In this document: one piece after another, positions 47,214 to 56,814 of the stretch
How the letters are laid out: every line of letters starts with the position of its first letter
How positions within the stretch are numbered: the first letter of the stretch is position 1
Source of the DNA: UBA7672 sp965279085
GTDB lineage: Bacteria; Pseudomonadota; Alphaproteobacteria; Caulobacterales; Hyphomonadaceae
Direction of reading: 5' to 3'
DNA: 64,000 nt
NCBI GenBank assembly: GCA_965279085.1
Contig: OZ257149.1
Coordinates: forward strand, 372,001 to 436,000
Notes under the pieces: generated by a model
Databases searched by the model: none
What the model was told of the DNA's origin: nothing
What the model saw: the letters and a program-made list of their open reading frames with translations, nothing else
Translations under genes and position numbers: made by a program

Positions 47214-47668
47214 CAGGACACCCAGCTTGTCTTGCACTCGCCCACCGCCCAGCCAGCGAAGCCGGAGTGGACGCGGCATTCATAGCCGATGCCCGCCAAG
47301 GGTCCATGCATGATTTCAGTCTCGATCAGGGCCCCGTTGCCGTCGTAGCGGGGCTGTTTGAAGGCAACCCATTTCAGACGTTCGCGGGGGTCGACCGATT
47401 GCGGGTCGTCGTTGTAATCCGAGAATGCGAGGCCGTATTTCGACCAGTCGCACTGCGGCCGCCAGCCAGCAGCGCCCAAGCCCTTCAGGGGCGGGGCCGG
47501 GTTGTCCGGACCAAACTTGTAATGTTCCTTCGCGACCGCGACCACGACGGCGCAATCCTTGCCGCTGACTTCGACGGAGGCGGGCTGGTTGTCGGTGAAT
47601 TCGGTGGAGGCGCAGGCCCAGACCAGCATCGCCGCCGCGCCAAGAACGAGAAGATTCGCAACACGCAT
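47213..47668 (-). CDS. Hypothetical lipoprotein, paralogue of its downstream neighbour
   Basis: A 151-residue lipoprotein; ATG 47668 is preferred over the start at 47686. The signal ends AMLVWAC. Matching the paralogue are DCAVVVAVAKEHYKF, WRPQCDWSKYGLAF, FKQPRYDGNGALIET and YECRVHSGFAGWAVGECK. Conserved residues include the C-D-W triad, P-x-Y-D and G-W-x-x-G-E-C. The two genes are arranged head to tail and should be made together, but no function is known. Confidence 0.8.
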   Translation of the reverse strand: MRVANLLVLGAAAMLVWACASTEFTDNQPASVEVSGKDCAVVVAVAKEHYKFGPDNPAPPLKGLGAAGWRPQCDWSKYGLAFSDYNDDPQSVDPRERLKWVAFKQPRYDGNGALIETEIMHGPLAGIGYECRVHSGFAGWAVGECKTSWVS

Positions 47669-47864
47669 CAGTCGTCTCCTATGCAACCGGCTTCTTGCGG
47701 CCAGGCTATGGTCAGGAGTCGCGGGCGTTGATGGCAGGATAAGGGCGGAACCCCGGCCCGGAATGTCCCCAAGTCTTTCCTGCTCGTCATGATCAGCCGC
47801 CGTTCATGTTGGAGCGGGCAGGATGCGCTGGTGAGGGGCCAGTTGAGGCCCGAAGGGACGTGAC

Positions 47865-48662
47865 ATGAAGACCCTGATCAAGACCGCCCTGGTTGCCGCC
47901 GCGATCATGACGCCCGAGCCCGCGCTGGCCCAACTCGGAGATTACCGCCAAGGCGGCGGCGGATACGACGTGTTCAACCTGCAGGGCGAACGGGTCGATG
48001 TTGCGAAGGCGCAGTTGGCGAGCGCCGGCTACAGCAAGGCGCGCAATATCAGCTATGGCGGCAAGCAGTATGATCTGTGGTCGAACGCCCGCTCGCGCAA
48101 TTCATGCGTCGGCTTCACCTCGTACAATGGCCGGGTGACGGATACGCGTTCGTTCGATGATGCTGAGTGTGGCGTCGTCGGCGGCGGATGGGGTCCCGGC
48201 GGGTTCGATGCATCAAAGCTGCAGGGCCTGCGCGTCGATGACGCCAAGCGCAACCTGCAGAAGTTCGGCTACTCGAACACGCGCAATGTCCGGATCGACG
48301 GGCAGCAATGGGATCTGTGGCAGAACTCGCGCGGGCGCGGTTGCATCGGCTTCACGTCCTACAATGGCAAGATCACGGGCACGCGCGACTTCCGCGGCAG
48401 CGAGTGCGACAGCGACTGGAATTCGGGCGGTGGTTGGGGCGGCTATCTGCGTATCGACAGCCTGCGTGGCATGAGTGTCGACTCGGCGAAGCGTGAACTG
48501 TCAAACGCCGGCTTCGAGAAGGCGCGCAACATCCGCGTCGACGGCCGGCAGTGGGATCTCTGGTACGATGACAACGATCGGAACGGGCGCTGCGTAGGCT
48601 TCACGTCGTACAACGGCCGGGTGTCGGATGCCGACAGTTTTGCGGAGCGTGACTGCTACTAG
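47865..48662 (+). CDS. Secreted protein of three 80-residue repeats
   Basis: The 265-residue protein has a signal peptide cleaved near PALAQ. Three repeats start at residues 39, 119 and 200, each built as L-x-G-x-x-V-D-x-A-K, then RN(I/V), then QxDLW or QWDLW, then CVGFTSYNGRV or a close variant. In each repeat two cysteines lie exactly 21 residues apart (81/102, 160/181, 243/264), so one disulfide per repeat is likely. Between repeats are Gly-rich spacers (GGGWGPGG; SGGGWGG). I know no family with this signature. AGGGA is 6 nt before the ATG. The gene stands alone next to cinA. Confidence 0.85.
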   Translation: MKTLIKTALVAAAIMTPEPALAQLGDYRQGGGGYDVFNLQGERVDVAKAQLASAGYSKARNISYGGKQYDLWSNARSRNSCVGFTSYNGRVTDTRSFDDAECGVVGGGWGPGGFDASKLQGLRVDDAKRNLQKFGYSNTRNVRIDGQQWDLWQNSRGRGCIGFTSYNGKITGTRDFRGSECDSDWNSGGGWGGYLRIDSLRGMSVDSAKRELSNAGFEKARNIRVDGRQWDLWYDDNDRNGRCVGFTSYNGRVSDADSFAERDCY

Positions 48663-48667
48663 TCGAC

Positions 48668-49159
48668 CTACGCCATCATCTTCCGCAGCATCTCCAGCGC
48701 AGTGACGATCGTCTCGCGGCGGACCTGGGTGCGGCCGATGTCGCCGAAGCGCATGGCCTGGTGGAAGATTGGTTTGTTCTCACGAGCGACGGCGATATGG
48801 ACAAGGCCGACCGGCTTGAGCGGCGTGCCGCCGCCGGGGCCCGCAACGCCGGTGACGGCGACAGCTAGATTGGCGCGGGATTCTTCCAGTGCGCCTTCGG
48901 CCATGGCGCGGGCGACAGGCTCGGATACCGCGCCGGCGTCGGCGATAAGACTGCCATCCACGCCCAACATCTCTTCCTTGGCCTTGTTGGAATAGACAAT
49001 GAAGCCGCGCTCGACCGTGGCGGACGAACCCGGAATTTCCGTCAGCAGGCCGGCGATGAGGCCGCCCGTGCAGCTTTCCGCCGTCGCGATCTTGAGGCGC
49101 TTCTGCTGGGCCTCATCGAGCGTGAGGCGGGCGAGCATGATGAGCTGGTCGTCGAACAT
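48668..49159 (-). CDS. pncC: CinA C-terminal domain / nicotinamide-nucleotide amidohydrolase
   Basis: The 163-residue protein is the single-domain form. Motifs are IATAESCTGGLIAGLLTEIPGSS, GFIVYSNKAKEEMLGV, AVTGVAGPGGGTPLKPVGLVHIAV, and FGDIGRTQVRRETIVTALEML. PncC hydrolyses nicotinamide mononucleotide to nicotinate mononucleotide in the pyridine cycle. The competence-damage domain of longer CinA is absent. It lies between the ratA-like part and ispDF, as in related genomes, here with additional lipoproteins inserted. Confidence 0.94.
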   Translation of the reverse strand: MFDDQLIMLARLTLDEAQQKRLKIATAESCTGGLIAGLLTEIPGSSATVERGFIVYSNKAKEEMLGVDGSLIADAGAVSEPVARAMAEGALEESRANLAVAVTGVAGPGGGTPLKPVGLVHIAVARENKPIFHQAMRFGDIGRTQVRRETIVTALEMLRKMMA

Positions 49160-49175
49160 GGCGAGGTTCCGGCCG

Positions 49176-49580
49176 CTACCAGAGTGGGTTGAGCAAGGAT
49201 AAGCCTGCTTTTAGCCGATAGGTAAGGCGAAGTTCGCAATCCGAGCCGGGCGCTGCGTCGAACGCGATTTCGACCGGATCGTACAGATCTCCCGAATGCG
49301 ATTGGGAAACGGATGCCCCGGCTGTGTAGCGCTGAGGCGGCGCCGACGCGGCCTCGCCAGGGAAGTTAGCTATCGTGGCGCTGCCACGGGTGACTGAGCC
49401 TTCGAGGCGAACGTCGCCGGCGGTTGTGTATCCAGGGATATTGGGAAGTAGCGTGAAGGTTCTTGCGCCGTCGCAGCGATAGGTTTGGGTGTTCCAGCGG
49501 CTGTCGTACAGCACCGCCAGTATTGGAATCGCGATCAGGGCTGCTCCGACCAAGAGAGCAATGCGCAACTGCGGGCTCAT
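49176..49580 (-). CDS. Hypothetical exported or membrane protein
   Basis: A 134-residue protein with one N-terminal hydrophobic segment (IALLVGAALIAIPILAVLYD) and a beta-rich body (YRCDGARTFTLLPNIP; VRLEGSVTRGSATIANFPG; CELRLTYRLKAG). Two cysteines may pair. I do not recognise it. It lies 10 nt after ispDF and 16 nt before pncC on the same strand, so it is probably in one transcript with them. Confidence 0.65.
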   Translation of the reverse strand: MSPQLRIALLVGAALIAIPILAVLYDSRWNTQTYRCDGARTFTLLPNIPGYTTAGDVRLEGSVTRGSATIANFPGEAASAPPQRYTAGASVSQSHSGDLYDPVEIAFDAAPGSDCELRLTYRLKAGLSLLNPLW

Positions 49581-49590
49581 CGCGGCTCCG

Positions 49591-50751
49591 TCAGCGTGAC
49601 AGCAATACGGTGGCTTGGGCGGCGATGCCTTCCTCGCGGCCGATGAAGCCGAGCTTCTCGGTAGTCGTGGCTTTCACGCTGATTGCATCGAACGGGGCAT
49701 TCATGGCTTCCGCGGTCGCGCGGCGCATAGCTTCGCGGTGGGGCGCGATCTTCGGGCGCTCAGCGAGGATAGTGATGTCGGCGTTGGCGATGCGATAGCC
49801 GTGGTCGCTCGCGAGCTTCACAGCGTGCTGGAGGAATTTGATCGAGGCTGCGCCTTTCCATCGCGGGTCGGAGGGCGGGAAGTGGTCGCCGATGTCGCCG
49901 AGGGCGAGGGCGCCGAGGATGGCGTCGGTGAGCGCGTGCCAGCCGGCATCGGCGTCGGAGTGGCCTTCCAGCTTTTTGGTGTGCGGGATGCGAACGCCGC
50001 AGAGAATGACAGCGTCGCCGGGTTCGAACCCGTGGACATCGAAGCCTGTGCCGACGCGCAGGCCCGGGGCGGCGATCAGTTTCTCGGCCACGGCCAGATC
50101 CTCCGGGTAAGTTACTTTCATAAGCTCATGCCGGCCCGGCGTCAGCACCACCTTCGCGCCCGCTGCCTCGACGAGGGCGAGATCGTCGACCGCGGCTTCA
50201 TCGGAGGCTTCGAATGCGCGTCTGATGACGGGCCAGCGGAAGGCTTGTGGTGTCTGCACGCGCACGACGTGATCGCGGCTGACCGAGCGGACGGCGTCGC
50301 CAGCCGTCGATTTCAGCGCATCGGCGAGCAACAGGGCGGGGGCGGCAGCATCGGCTGTCTGAAGAGCTGCCATTAGTTCGTCGACGACAACGGGCATGAG
50401 ACCAGGCCTGGCGGCGTCGTGGATCAGCACATGGTCGGGTAGAACGGGCTCAAGCGCATCCAGACCCGCCCGCACGGAATCGGTGCGTGACACCCCGCCT
50501 GCGACAACGTGAATATGCCAGCGGCGAGGGAGAAGATCGCGAACCCGGCCCTCTTCACCGGGCGGAGCGACCACGATGATCGTCGCAATGTTTTTGCACT
50601 GCAGCATGGCCTCGACGCTCCAAAGGAGCATGGGCTTGCCGCCAAGTGTCAGGAATTGCTTGGCCGTTGCCCCGCCCAGACGAGCGCCAGCTCCCGCGGC
50701 GACGATGATCGCACCGGCCTTTTGAGCCGAAAACGCCTGTTCATTGTGCAT
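49591..50751 (-). CDS. ispDF: Bifunctional IspD/IspF enzyme
   Basis: The 386-residue fusion performs two steps of the MEP isoprenoid path. Residues 1-230 are IspD (CDP-ME synthase): AIIVAAGAGARLGGATAKQF, VSRTDSVRAGL, VLIHDAARPG and MKVTYPEDL. Residues 230-386 are IspF: RVGTGFDVHGFEPGD, CGVRIPHTKKLEGHSDADAGWHALTDAILGAL, and DISVKATTTEKLGFIG-type end (SVKATTTEKLGFIG). The metal-binding DVH and HSDAD are intact. ATG 50751 fits better than the start 15 nt upstream. The fusion is common in alphaproteobacteria. It is divergent from dusB. Confidence 0.96.
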   Translation of the reverse strand: MHNEQAFSAQKAGAIIVAAGAGARLGGATAKQFLTLGGKPMLLWSVEAMLQCKNIATIIVVAPPGEEGRVRDLLPRRWHIHVVAGGVSRTDSVRAGLDALEPVLPDHVLIHDAARPGLMPVVVDELMAALQTADAAAPALLLADALKSTAGDAVRSVSRDHVVRVQTPQAFRWPVIRRAFEASDEAAVDDLALVEAAGAKVVLTPGRHELMKVTYPEDLAVAEKLIAAPGLRVGTGFDVHGFEPGDAVILCGVRIPHTKKLEGHSDADAGWHALTDAILGALALGDIGDHFPPSDPRWKGAASIKFLQHAVKLASDHGYRIANADITILAERPKIAPHREAMRRATAEAMNAPFDAISVKATTTEKLGFIGREEGIAAQATVLLSR

Positions 50752-50753
50752 TC

Positions 50754-50782
50754 TTGACGCCGTCACGCGGGTGCGCTCTAGT
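50754..50782 (+). promoter_or_regulatory. Possible housekeeping promoter for dusB-ntrBC
   Basis: TTGACG (50754-50759), 17 bases, TCTAGT (50777-50782). The spacing is ideal for a sigma-70 type promoter and the -35 hexamer is good; the -10 is weak. It lies 58 nt before the dusB start in the divergent region with ispDF. Confidence 0.35.
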
Positions 50783-50840
50783 GGAAGTCGGAATTTGCCT
50801 AAAGATTAGGCAATCCGGCGGGGTGTGGAGAGACTGTTTC

Positions 50841-51833
50841 GTGTTCCGAGTAGGAGATGTCCAGATCGCTGCGCCGGTATTCTTGGCACCGATGTCGGGC
50901 GTGACAGATGCGCCGTTCAGGCGCGAGGCTGATCGCTTCGGCGCGCCGGCAGTTGTCACCGAAATGGTTGCCGGCGCTGAGCTGGCCCGCGAAACAGAGG
51001 AATTCGTTCGCCGCGCTGCACCGCACAATGGATCTGGTCCTTTCATCGTCCAACTCGCAGGGCGCGAGCCTGAGTGGATGAGGGTGGGCGCCGAACTCGC
51101 TGAAGCAGCCGGCGCCGACATCATCGACATCAACATGGGCTGTCCCGCGAAAAAGGTCACGGGCGGACAATCGGGCTGCGCGCTGATGCGCGAGCCGGAG
51201 CTGGCACGGCAGCTGATCGCGTCGACGGTCGCCGGCACCAAGCGGCCGGTGACCGTGAAAATGCGGCTGGGCTGGGACGAGGGCTCACTAAACGCGCCCG
51301 AGATCGCGCGCATCGCCGAGGGCGAGGGCGCGAAGATGGTGACCGTGCACGGCCGCACACGAGTGCAGTTCTATACAGGTCATGCGACGTGGGACCGGAT
51401 CGCGGCAGTCGTCGAGGCGATCAAGCTGCCGGTGATCGCGAACGGCGATATCGAGAATGAAGCGACCGCTCGCGAGGCGCTGGAACAGTCCGGCGCGGCG
51501 GGCGTGATGATCGGGCGGGGGGCCGAGGGGCGGCCTTGGAGGCTGGCGCAGATCTCGAATGCCCTATTCGGAACACCGTATCGCGAGCCGACGGGCCAGG
51601 AAAAGATCGCATCGATACTGTCGCAGATTGCGAGCGCCGTTGCGCTCTACGGCGAACGGCTGGGCGTTCGGGTGGTGCGCAAGCACATCGCCGCCTTCGT
51701 GGATGCATGGTGCGAGGATTACGGGTTACCGCCAATGGTGGAGACGCGCGTGGCGCTGTGCCGGCAGGACTCGGCCGTTGCGCTGCGAGACGGGCTGGTC
51801 GCTGCACTGACAGCCCTGAGAGAAGCTGCATGA
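50841..51833 (+). CDS. dusB: tRNA-dihydrouridine synthase DusB
   Basis: The 330-residue FMN enzyme reduces uridine in tRNA. Motifs are VFLAPMSGVTDAPFRRE, the active region DIIDINMGCPAKKVTGGQSGCAL with the catalytic cysteine, PVTVKMRLGWD, VTVHGRTRVQFYTGHATWD and GVMIGRGAEGRPW. The open frame starts at 50754, but GTG 50841 has GGAGAG at 8 nt and matches the usual N-terminus. It overlaps ntrB by four bases, the conserved nifR3-ntrB coupling. Confidence 0.95.
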   Translation: MFRVGDVQIAAPVFLAPMSGVTDAPFRREADRFGAPAVVTEMVAGAELARETEEFVRRAAPHNGSGPFIVQLAGREPEWMRVGAELAEAAGADIIDINMGCPAKKVTGGQSGCALMREPELARQLIASTVAGTKRPVTVKMRLGWDEGSLNAPEIARIAEGEGAKMVTVHGRTRVQFYTGHATWDRIAAVVEAIKLPVIANGDIENEATAREALEQSGAAGVMIGRGAEGRPWRLAQISNALFGTPYREPTGQEKIASILSQIASAVALYGERLGVRVVRKHIAAFVDAWCEDYGLPPMVETRVALCRQDSAVALRDGLVAALTALREAA

Positions 51834-52911
51834 TAGCGGTACAGGATCCTTCCTCGATTGCGGTACGCGTTTTGGACGCAATGCCGTTCGCCGTGGTGGG
51901 CCTCACGCGCCGCGACACGGTGAGCTTCGTGAACCCGGCGGCAGAGACGCTATTGCAGCGCTCGGCGCCGCTTCTGCGCGGCCGACCACTGACGGATCTG
52001 CTGCCGGCGGATGCGCCCTTGCTGGACTTCATCAACCGTGCCCGTCGCGAAGGTGGAGTGATGTCGGTACGATCCGTCAGGATCACGAGCCCGCATATCG
52101 CGCCGGTGGATCTTGACGTGTCGGCCTCCCCAGACGGCGAGGATGGCGGGCTGGTGCTGACCTTCCTGCCGATCGCGCGCAATCCGGGCGACGACAAGAA
52201 TGCCGAGGTCAACGCATTCGCCCAGATCGCGCGGATGCTGGGCCACGAGGTCAAGAACCCCCTCGCAGGCATCGTCGGCGCCGCGCAGCTGCTGGCGCGG
52301 CAGGCGCGGGACGAACAACAACCGCTGCTGTCGCTGATCCGAGAGGAAGGCGCGCGGATCGAGCGTATCGTGGACCGCTTCACGGCGTTCGAAACGTTCT
52401 TCTCGCCTCGGACGCGGATCACCAACGTGCACGTTGTGCTCGACAGCGTGGTCGATCTTGCGAAAGCGAGTTTCGGGGCCAATGCGCGCTGGGACCTGCA
52501 ATACGATCCCTCGCTCCCTGAGATCGATGTCGATCCGGACCACCTCCATGAGGCCGCACTGAACCTCGTGAAGAATGCGGTTGAGGCGGTCAGCGTTGGC
52601 CGGAAACAGGCGCGGATCGCGATCGCGACGCGGTATCGCGCGGGCTTCCGGTTTGCCGGCCGTGACGGGCCACGAGCGCGTGGAGCGCTGGAGATTTCGG
52701 TGACGGACAACGGCACAGGCGTGCCAGAGACGTCGATCGCACGCGTGTTCGAGCCCTTCTTCACGACGAAATCAGGCGGCGCTGGCATCGGCCTCGCTGT
52801 GGTTGCCGAGATCATGCAGGCGCATGGCGGCTTCGTTGTTCTGGACAACAGTGCGAGCGGCGCATGCCTGCGCCTTCTCTTCCCCCTCGTGCGCCAAAAA
52901 GGAGCCGTCAA

Positions 52912-52915
<4 letters not shown>
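51830..52915 (+). CDS. ntrB: Nitrogen sensor histidine kinase NtrB
   Basis: NtrB phosphorylates or dephosphorylates NtrC according to PII signals. The 361-residue cytoplasmic protein has a PAS part (residues 10-120; VGLTRRDTVSFVNPAAETLLQR), an H-box with the phospho-histidine in MLGHEVKNPLAGIVGAAQLL, the N-box HEAALNLVKNAVEAV, and G-boxes SVTDNGTGVPE and GGAGIGLAVVAEIM. No membrane segment is present. It starts inside the dusB stop (ATGA) and ends inside the ntrC start (ATGA). Confidence 0.96.
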
Positions 52916-54327
<1,412 letters not shown>

Positions 54328-54579
54328 CCTTCGCGCGGCGAGCGAGCGGCAAATCCGCTCCAATTCAGCTTCCGCAGCGGCTTGATGCATGCGCGGCCAA
54401 AGGCTGTTGCATCCTTGCATCAGAGTGTGCTTTGCTCGCCACACAGTGTTGCTCAGCCGCCGCACCTCTTCAGTGCAGAGTTGGCAAGCGATGCGGGTGA
54501 ATGAGTGCCCTGACTGGAAGCTGCCCCCATTAGTCAGGACGGCGGAGGGCGGTCCCGGTCAGGCCAACGGGTAGAGTGA

Positions 54580-56814
54580 ATGCCTGACACGGCCATAATG
54601 ACCGATGCGAGGGCGAGGCTCGGAAGAGCCACCTCGAATGCGTTCAAGGTGCTGTTCGGCCTCGCGGCGGTCATCGCAGCGGGGGCGACTTACCTCGCCA
54701 TCACCGATTCAAGTCCTGGCGCCGCGGCGCAGCCGGGACTTATATGGCTGCTGATCGCCAACCTGATCCTGATTGCGGGCATCGCGACCGTGTTGGGGGT
54801 GCGCGTCTACCAACTGGTCAAGGAGAACAAGGAAACAAACGGCGGCGCGCGGCTGAGGCTGCGCATCATCTTCCTGTTCTCGCTGGCAGCGGCGATCCCG
54901 ACGGTGATCGTTGCCGGCTTCCTGGCGATCATGATCAACCGCTCCGTGGAAGGCTGGTTCAGCACGCCGGTGACCAACATCGTGCAGGGCGGGCGCGACG
55001 CTGCGCGCGCCGCTATGAACGACCTGCGGCTTGAGGCCGAGAAAGAAGCCAAGGGCATCTTCAACGACATTGCGGCCGCCCCGCCTCCTGCCGGAGACCA
55101 GCTGCCAATCAATGATCTCGCCAGCTATCTGCAGCAGCGTAGCGAGCTGCGCGGGGTGTTCGGCCGGGTGCACGCGTTCGACGGTAGTGGCGGGACGGTG
55201 TTCGAGTTCGCCGATCTCGACGGCGCGGCGCCGCCGGCCAAGCAGCCGACCGCAAGCGACTGGGATGTCGCGCGGAGCGGCTCGATCAATATCCGGGAGG
55301 ATTCCGATGGCGCCATCCGCGGGTTCTTCATGGTGCCGCACTTCAACAATGTGTTCGTGCAGGTCTCGCGCATCATCCCGGCGACGGTCAGTGCACAGTT
55401 CGCGCAGGCTGACGCCTCGCTGAAGGCGTTCGAGCTGGCGCAGCAGCGGCGCGAAGCGCTGAGCACCGTGCTGGTGCTCTCCTACGTGGAGGCGGCGCTT
55501 CTGATGCTGCTGGGCACGGCATGGCTGGGCATGACGGCAGCGGCTAGCATTGCGGCGCCGATCGGCGCGCTGGCTGGAGCCGCGCGGGCCGTTCGCGACG
55601 GCGATCTTTCAGTTCGCATGCTGAAGCCGGCCGACCGGGACGAGATCGCGGACCTCGCTGACGCCTTCAACGAGATGACGGACAGGCTGGCGCGCCAGAC
55701 GGCTGCACTGGATCGCGGGCGGATCGACGCCGAGACCCGCTCGGCCTTCATTGAAGCGGTGCTGGCGGGCGTCGAGGCGGGCGTGATCCGGGTCGACAGC
55801 AATCTGAAGGTGACCATCGCCAATGCATCGGCGCAGCAGGTGCTGGGCTTCGTCTACAAGCCAGGAGCGGCCAACGATCTGGCGCAGGTCGCCCCGGAAT
55901 TCGTGGCGGCGGCCCGCCGTTCCATCGAGACGGAACAGTCGGTCGATACAAGCTACAAACGCACGTCCGATGACGGCGGCACGTTGCATTTGCAGGTGCG
56001 CGTGGCGCCTGAGGATGGCCGGGCAGGGGCCGTCATCACCTTTCACGACACCACGCGGCTGGTGCTCGGACAGCGGCAGGCCGCCTGGCGAGATGTTGCG
56101 CGCCGTATCGCACATGAGATCCGTAACCCGCTGACGCCGATCCAGCTTTCCGCGGAAAGACTGCGCCGGCGCTTCTCGAGCCAGATCACGACGGATCGTG
56201 AGACGTTCGAGAAGTGCACCGACACGATTACCCGGCAGGTGGCTGATATCGGGAGGATGGTGGAAGAGTTCTCCGGCTTCGCGAGGATGCCCAAGCCGAC
56301 CTTCGGCGAGTTCAACCTGATCGACATGGCGCAGGCTGTGGCGTTCGCCCAGCGCATGGCGACGCCGGCCATCGCGGTTTCCGTCAATGCGCCAGCCGAG
56401 CCGATCGTGATCCTCGGCGACGAACGCATGCTGGCGCAGGCGGTCACCAACGTCGTCAAGAACGCCGCTGAGGCCGTGGAACGCGAGCTTCAAAGCGGCG
56501 GCGCCAAGTTCGGCTCTGTGACGATTGATATCTTCGAAGACGGCGAGGAAGTGCAGATGTCGATCCGCGACAATGGGCCGGGCTTTCCGGTTCAGGATCG
56601 CGAGCGTCTGCTCGAACCTTATGTGACGACGCGCAAGAACGGCGTGGGCCTCGGCCTCGCCATTGTTACGCGGATTGTGGAAGACCATGGTGGCCGCATC
56701 TGGCTAGGCGATAACGACATGGCGTCCAAGGGCGCGCGCGTCGACATCCGCCTGCCTGTGCAGCCCAAACCCCTTGAAGAACCTGTGGCGTATGCCGGTG
56801 AAGGAGTAGCCTGA
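54580..56814 (+). CDS. ntrY: Membrane sensor histidine kinase NtrY
   Basis: The 744-residue kinase has four transmembrane helices: three near the N-terminus (about residues 16-37, 48-72, 88-112) and one at about 290-315, after a periplasmic part of about 170 residues. A HAMP linker (AAPIGALAGAARAVRDGDLSVRM), PAS domain (AVLAGVEAGVIRVDSNLKV), H-box (RIAHEIRNPLTPIQLSAERL), N-box (AQAVTNVVKNAAEAV) and G-box (VGLGLAIVTRIVEDHGG) follow. With NtrX it senses nitrogen or redox state. ATG 54580 or 54598 may be used. 252 nt separate it from ntrC, so it probably has its own promoter. Its stop overlaps ntrX by one base. Confidence 0.95.
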   Translation: MPDTAIMTDARARLGRATSNAFKVLFGLAAVIAAGATYLAITDSSPGAAAQPGLIWLLIANLILIAGIATVLGVRVYQLVKENKETNGGARLRLRIIFLFSLAAAIPTVIVAGFLAIMINRSVEGWFSTPVTNIVQGGRDAARAAMNDLRLEAEKEAKGIFNDIAAAPPPAGDQLPINDLASYLQQRSELRGVFGRVHAFDGSGGTVFEFADLDGAAPPAKQPTASDWDVARSGSINIREDSDGAIRGFFMVPHFNNVFVQVSRIIPATVSAQFAQADASLKAFELAQQRREALSTVLVLSYVEAALLMLLGTAWLGMTAAASIAAPIGALAGAARAVRDGDLSVRMLKPADRDEIADLADAFNEMTDRLARQTAALDRGRIDAETRSAFIEAVLAGVEAGVIRVDSNLKVTIANASAQQVLGFVYKPGAANDLAQVAPEFVAAARRSIETEQSVDTSYKRTSDDGGTLHLQVRVAPEDGRAGAVITFHDTTRLVLGQRQAAWRDVARRIAHEIRNPLTPIQLSAERLRRRFSSQITTDRETFEKCTDTITRQVADIGRMVEEFSGFARMPKPTFGEFNLIDMAQAVAFAQRMATPAIAVSVNAPAEPIVILGDERMLAQAVTNVVKNAAEAVERELQSGGAKFGSVTIDIFEDGEEVQMSIRDNGPGFPVQDRERLLEPYVTTRKNGVGLGLAIVTRIVEDHGGRIWLGDNDMASKGARVDIRLPVQPKPLEEPVAYAGEGVA

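Noticed and set aside
54389..54574. 61-codon frame in the ntrC-ntrY gap
   Set aside because: No ribosome site, no recognisable pattern and poor codon use compared with neighbours.
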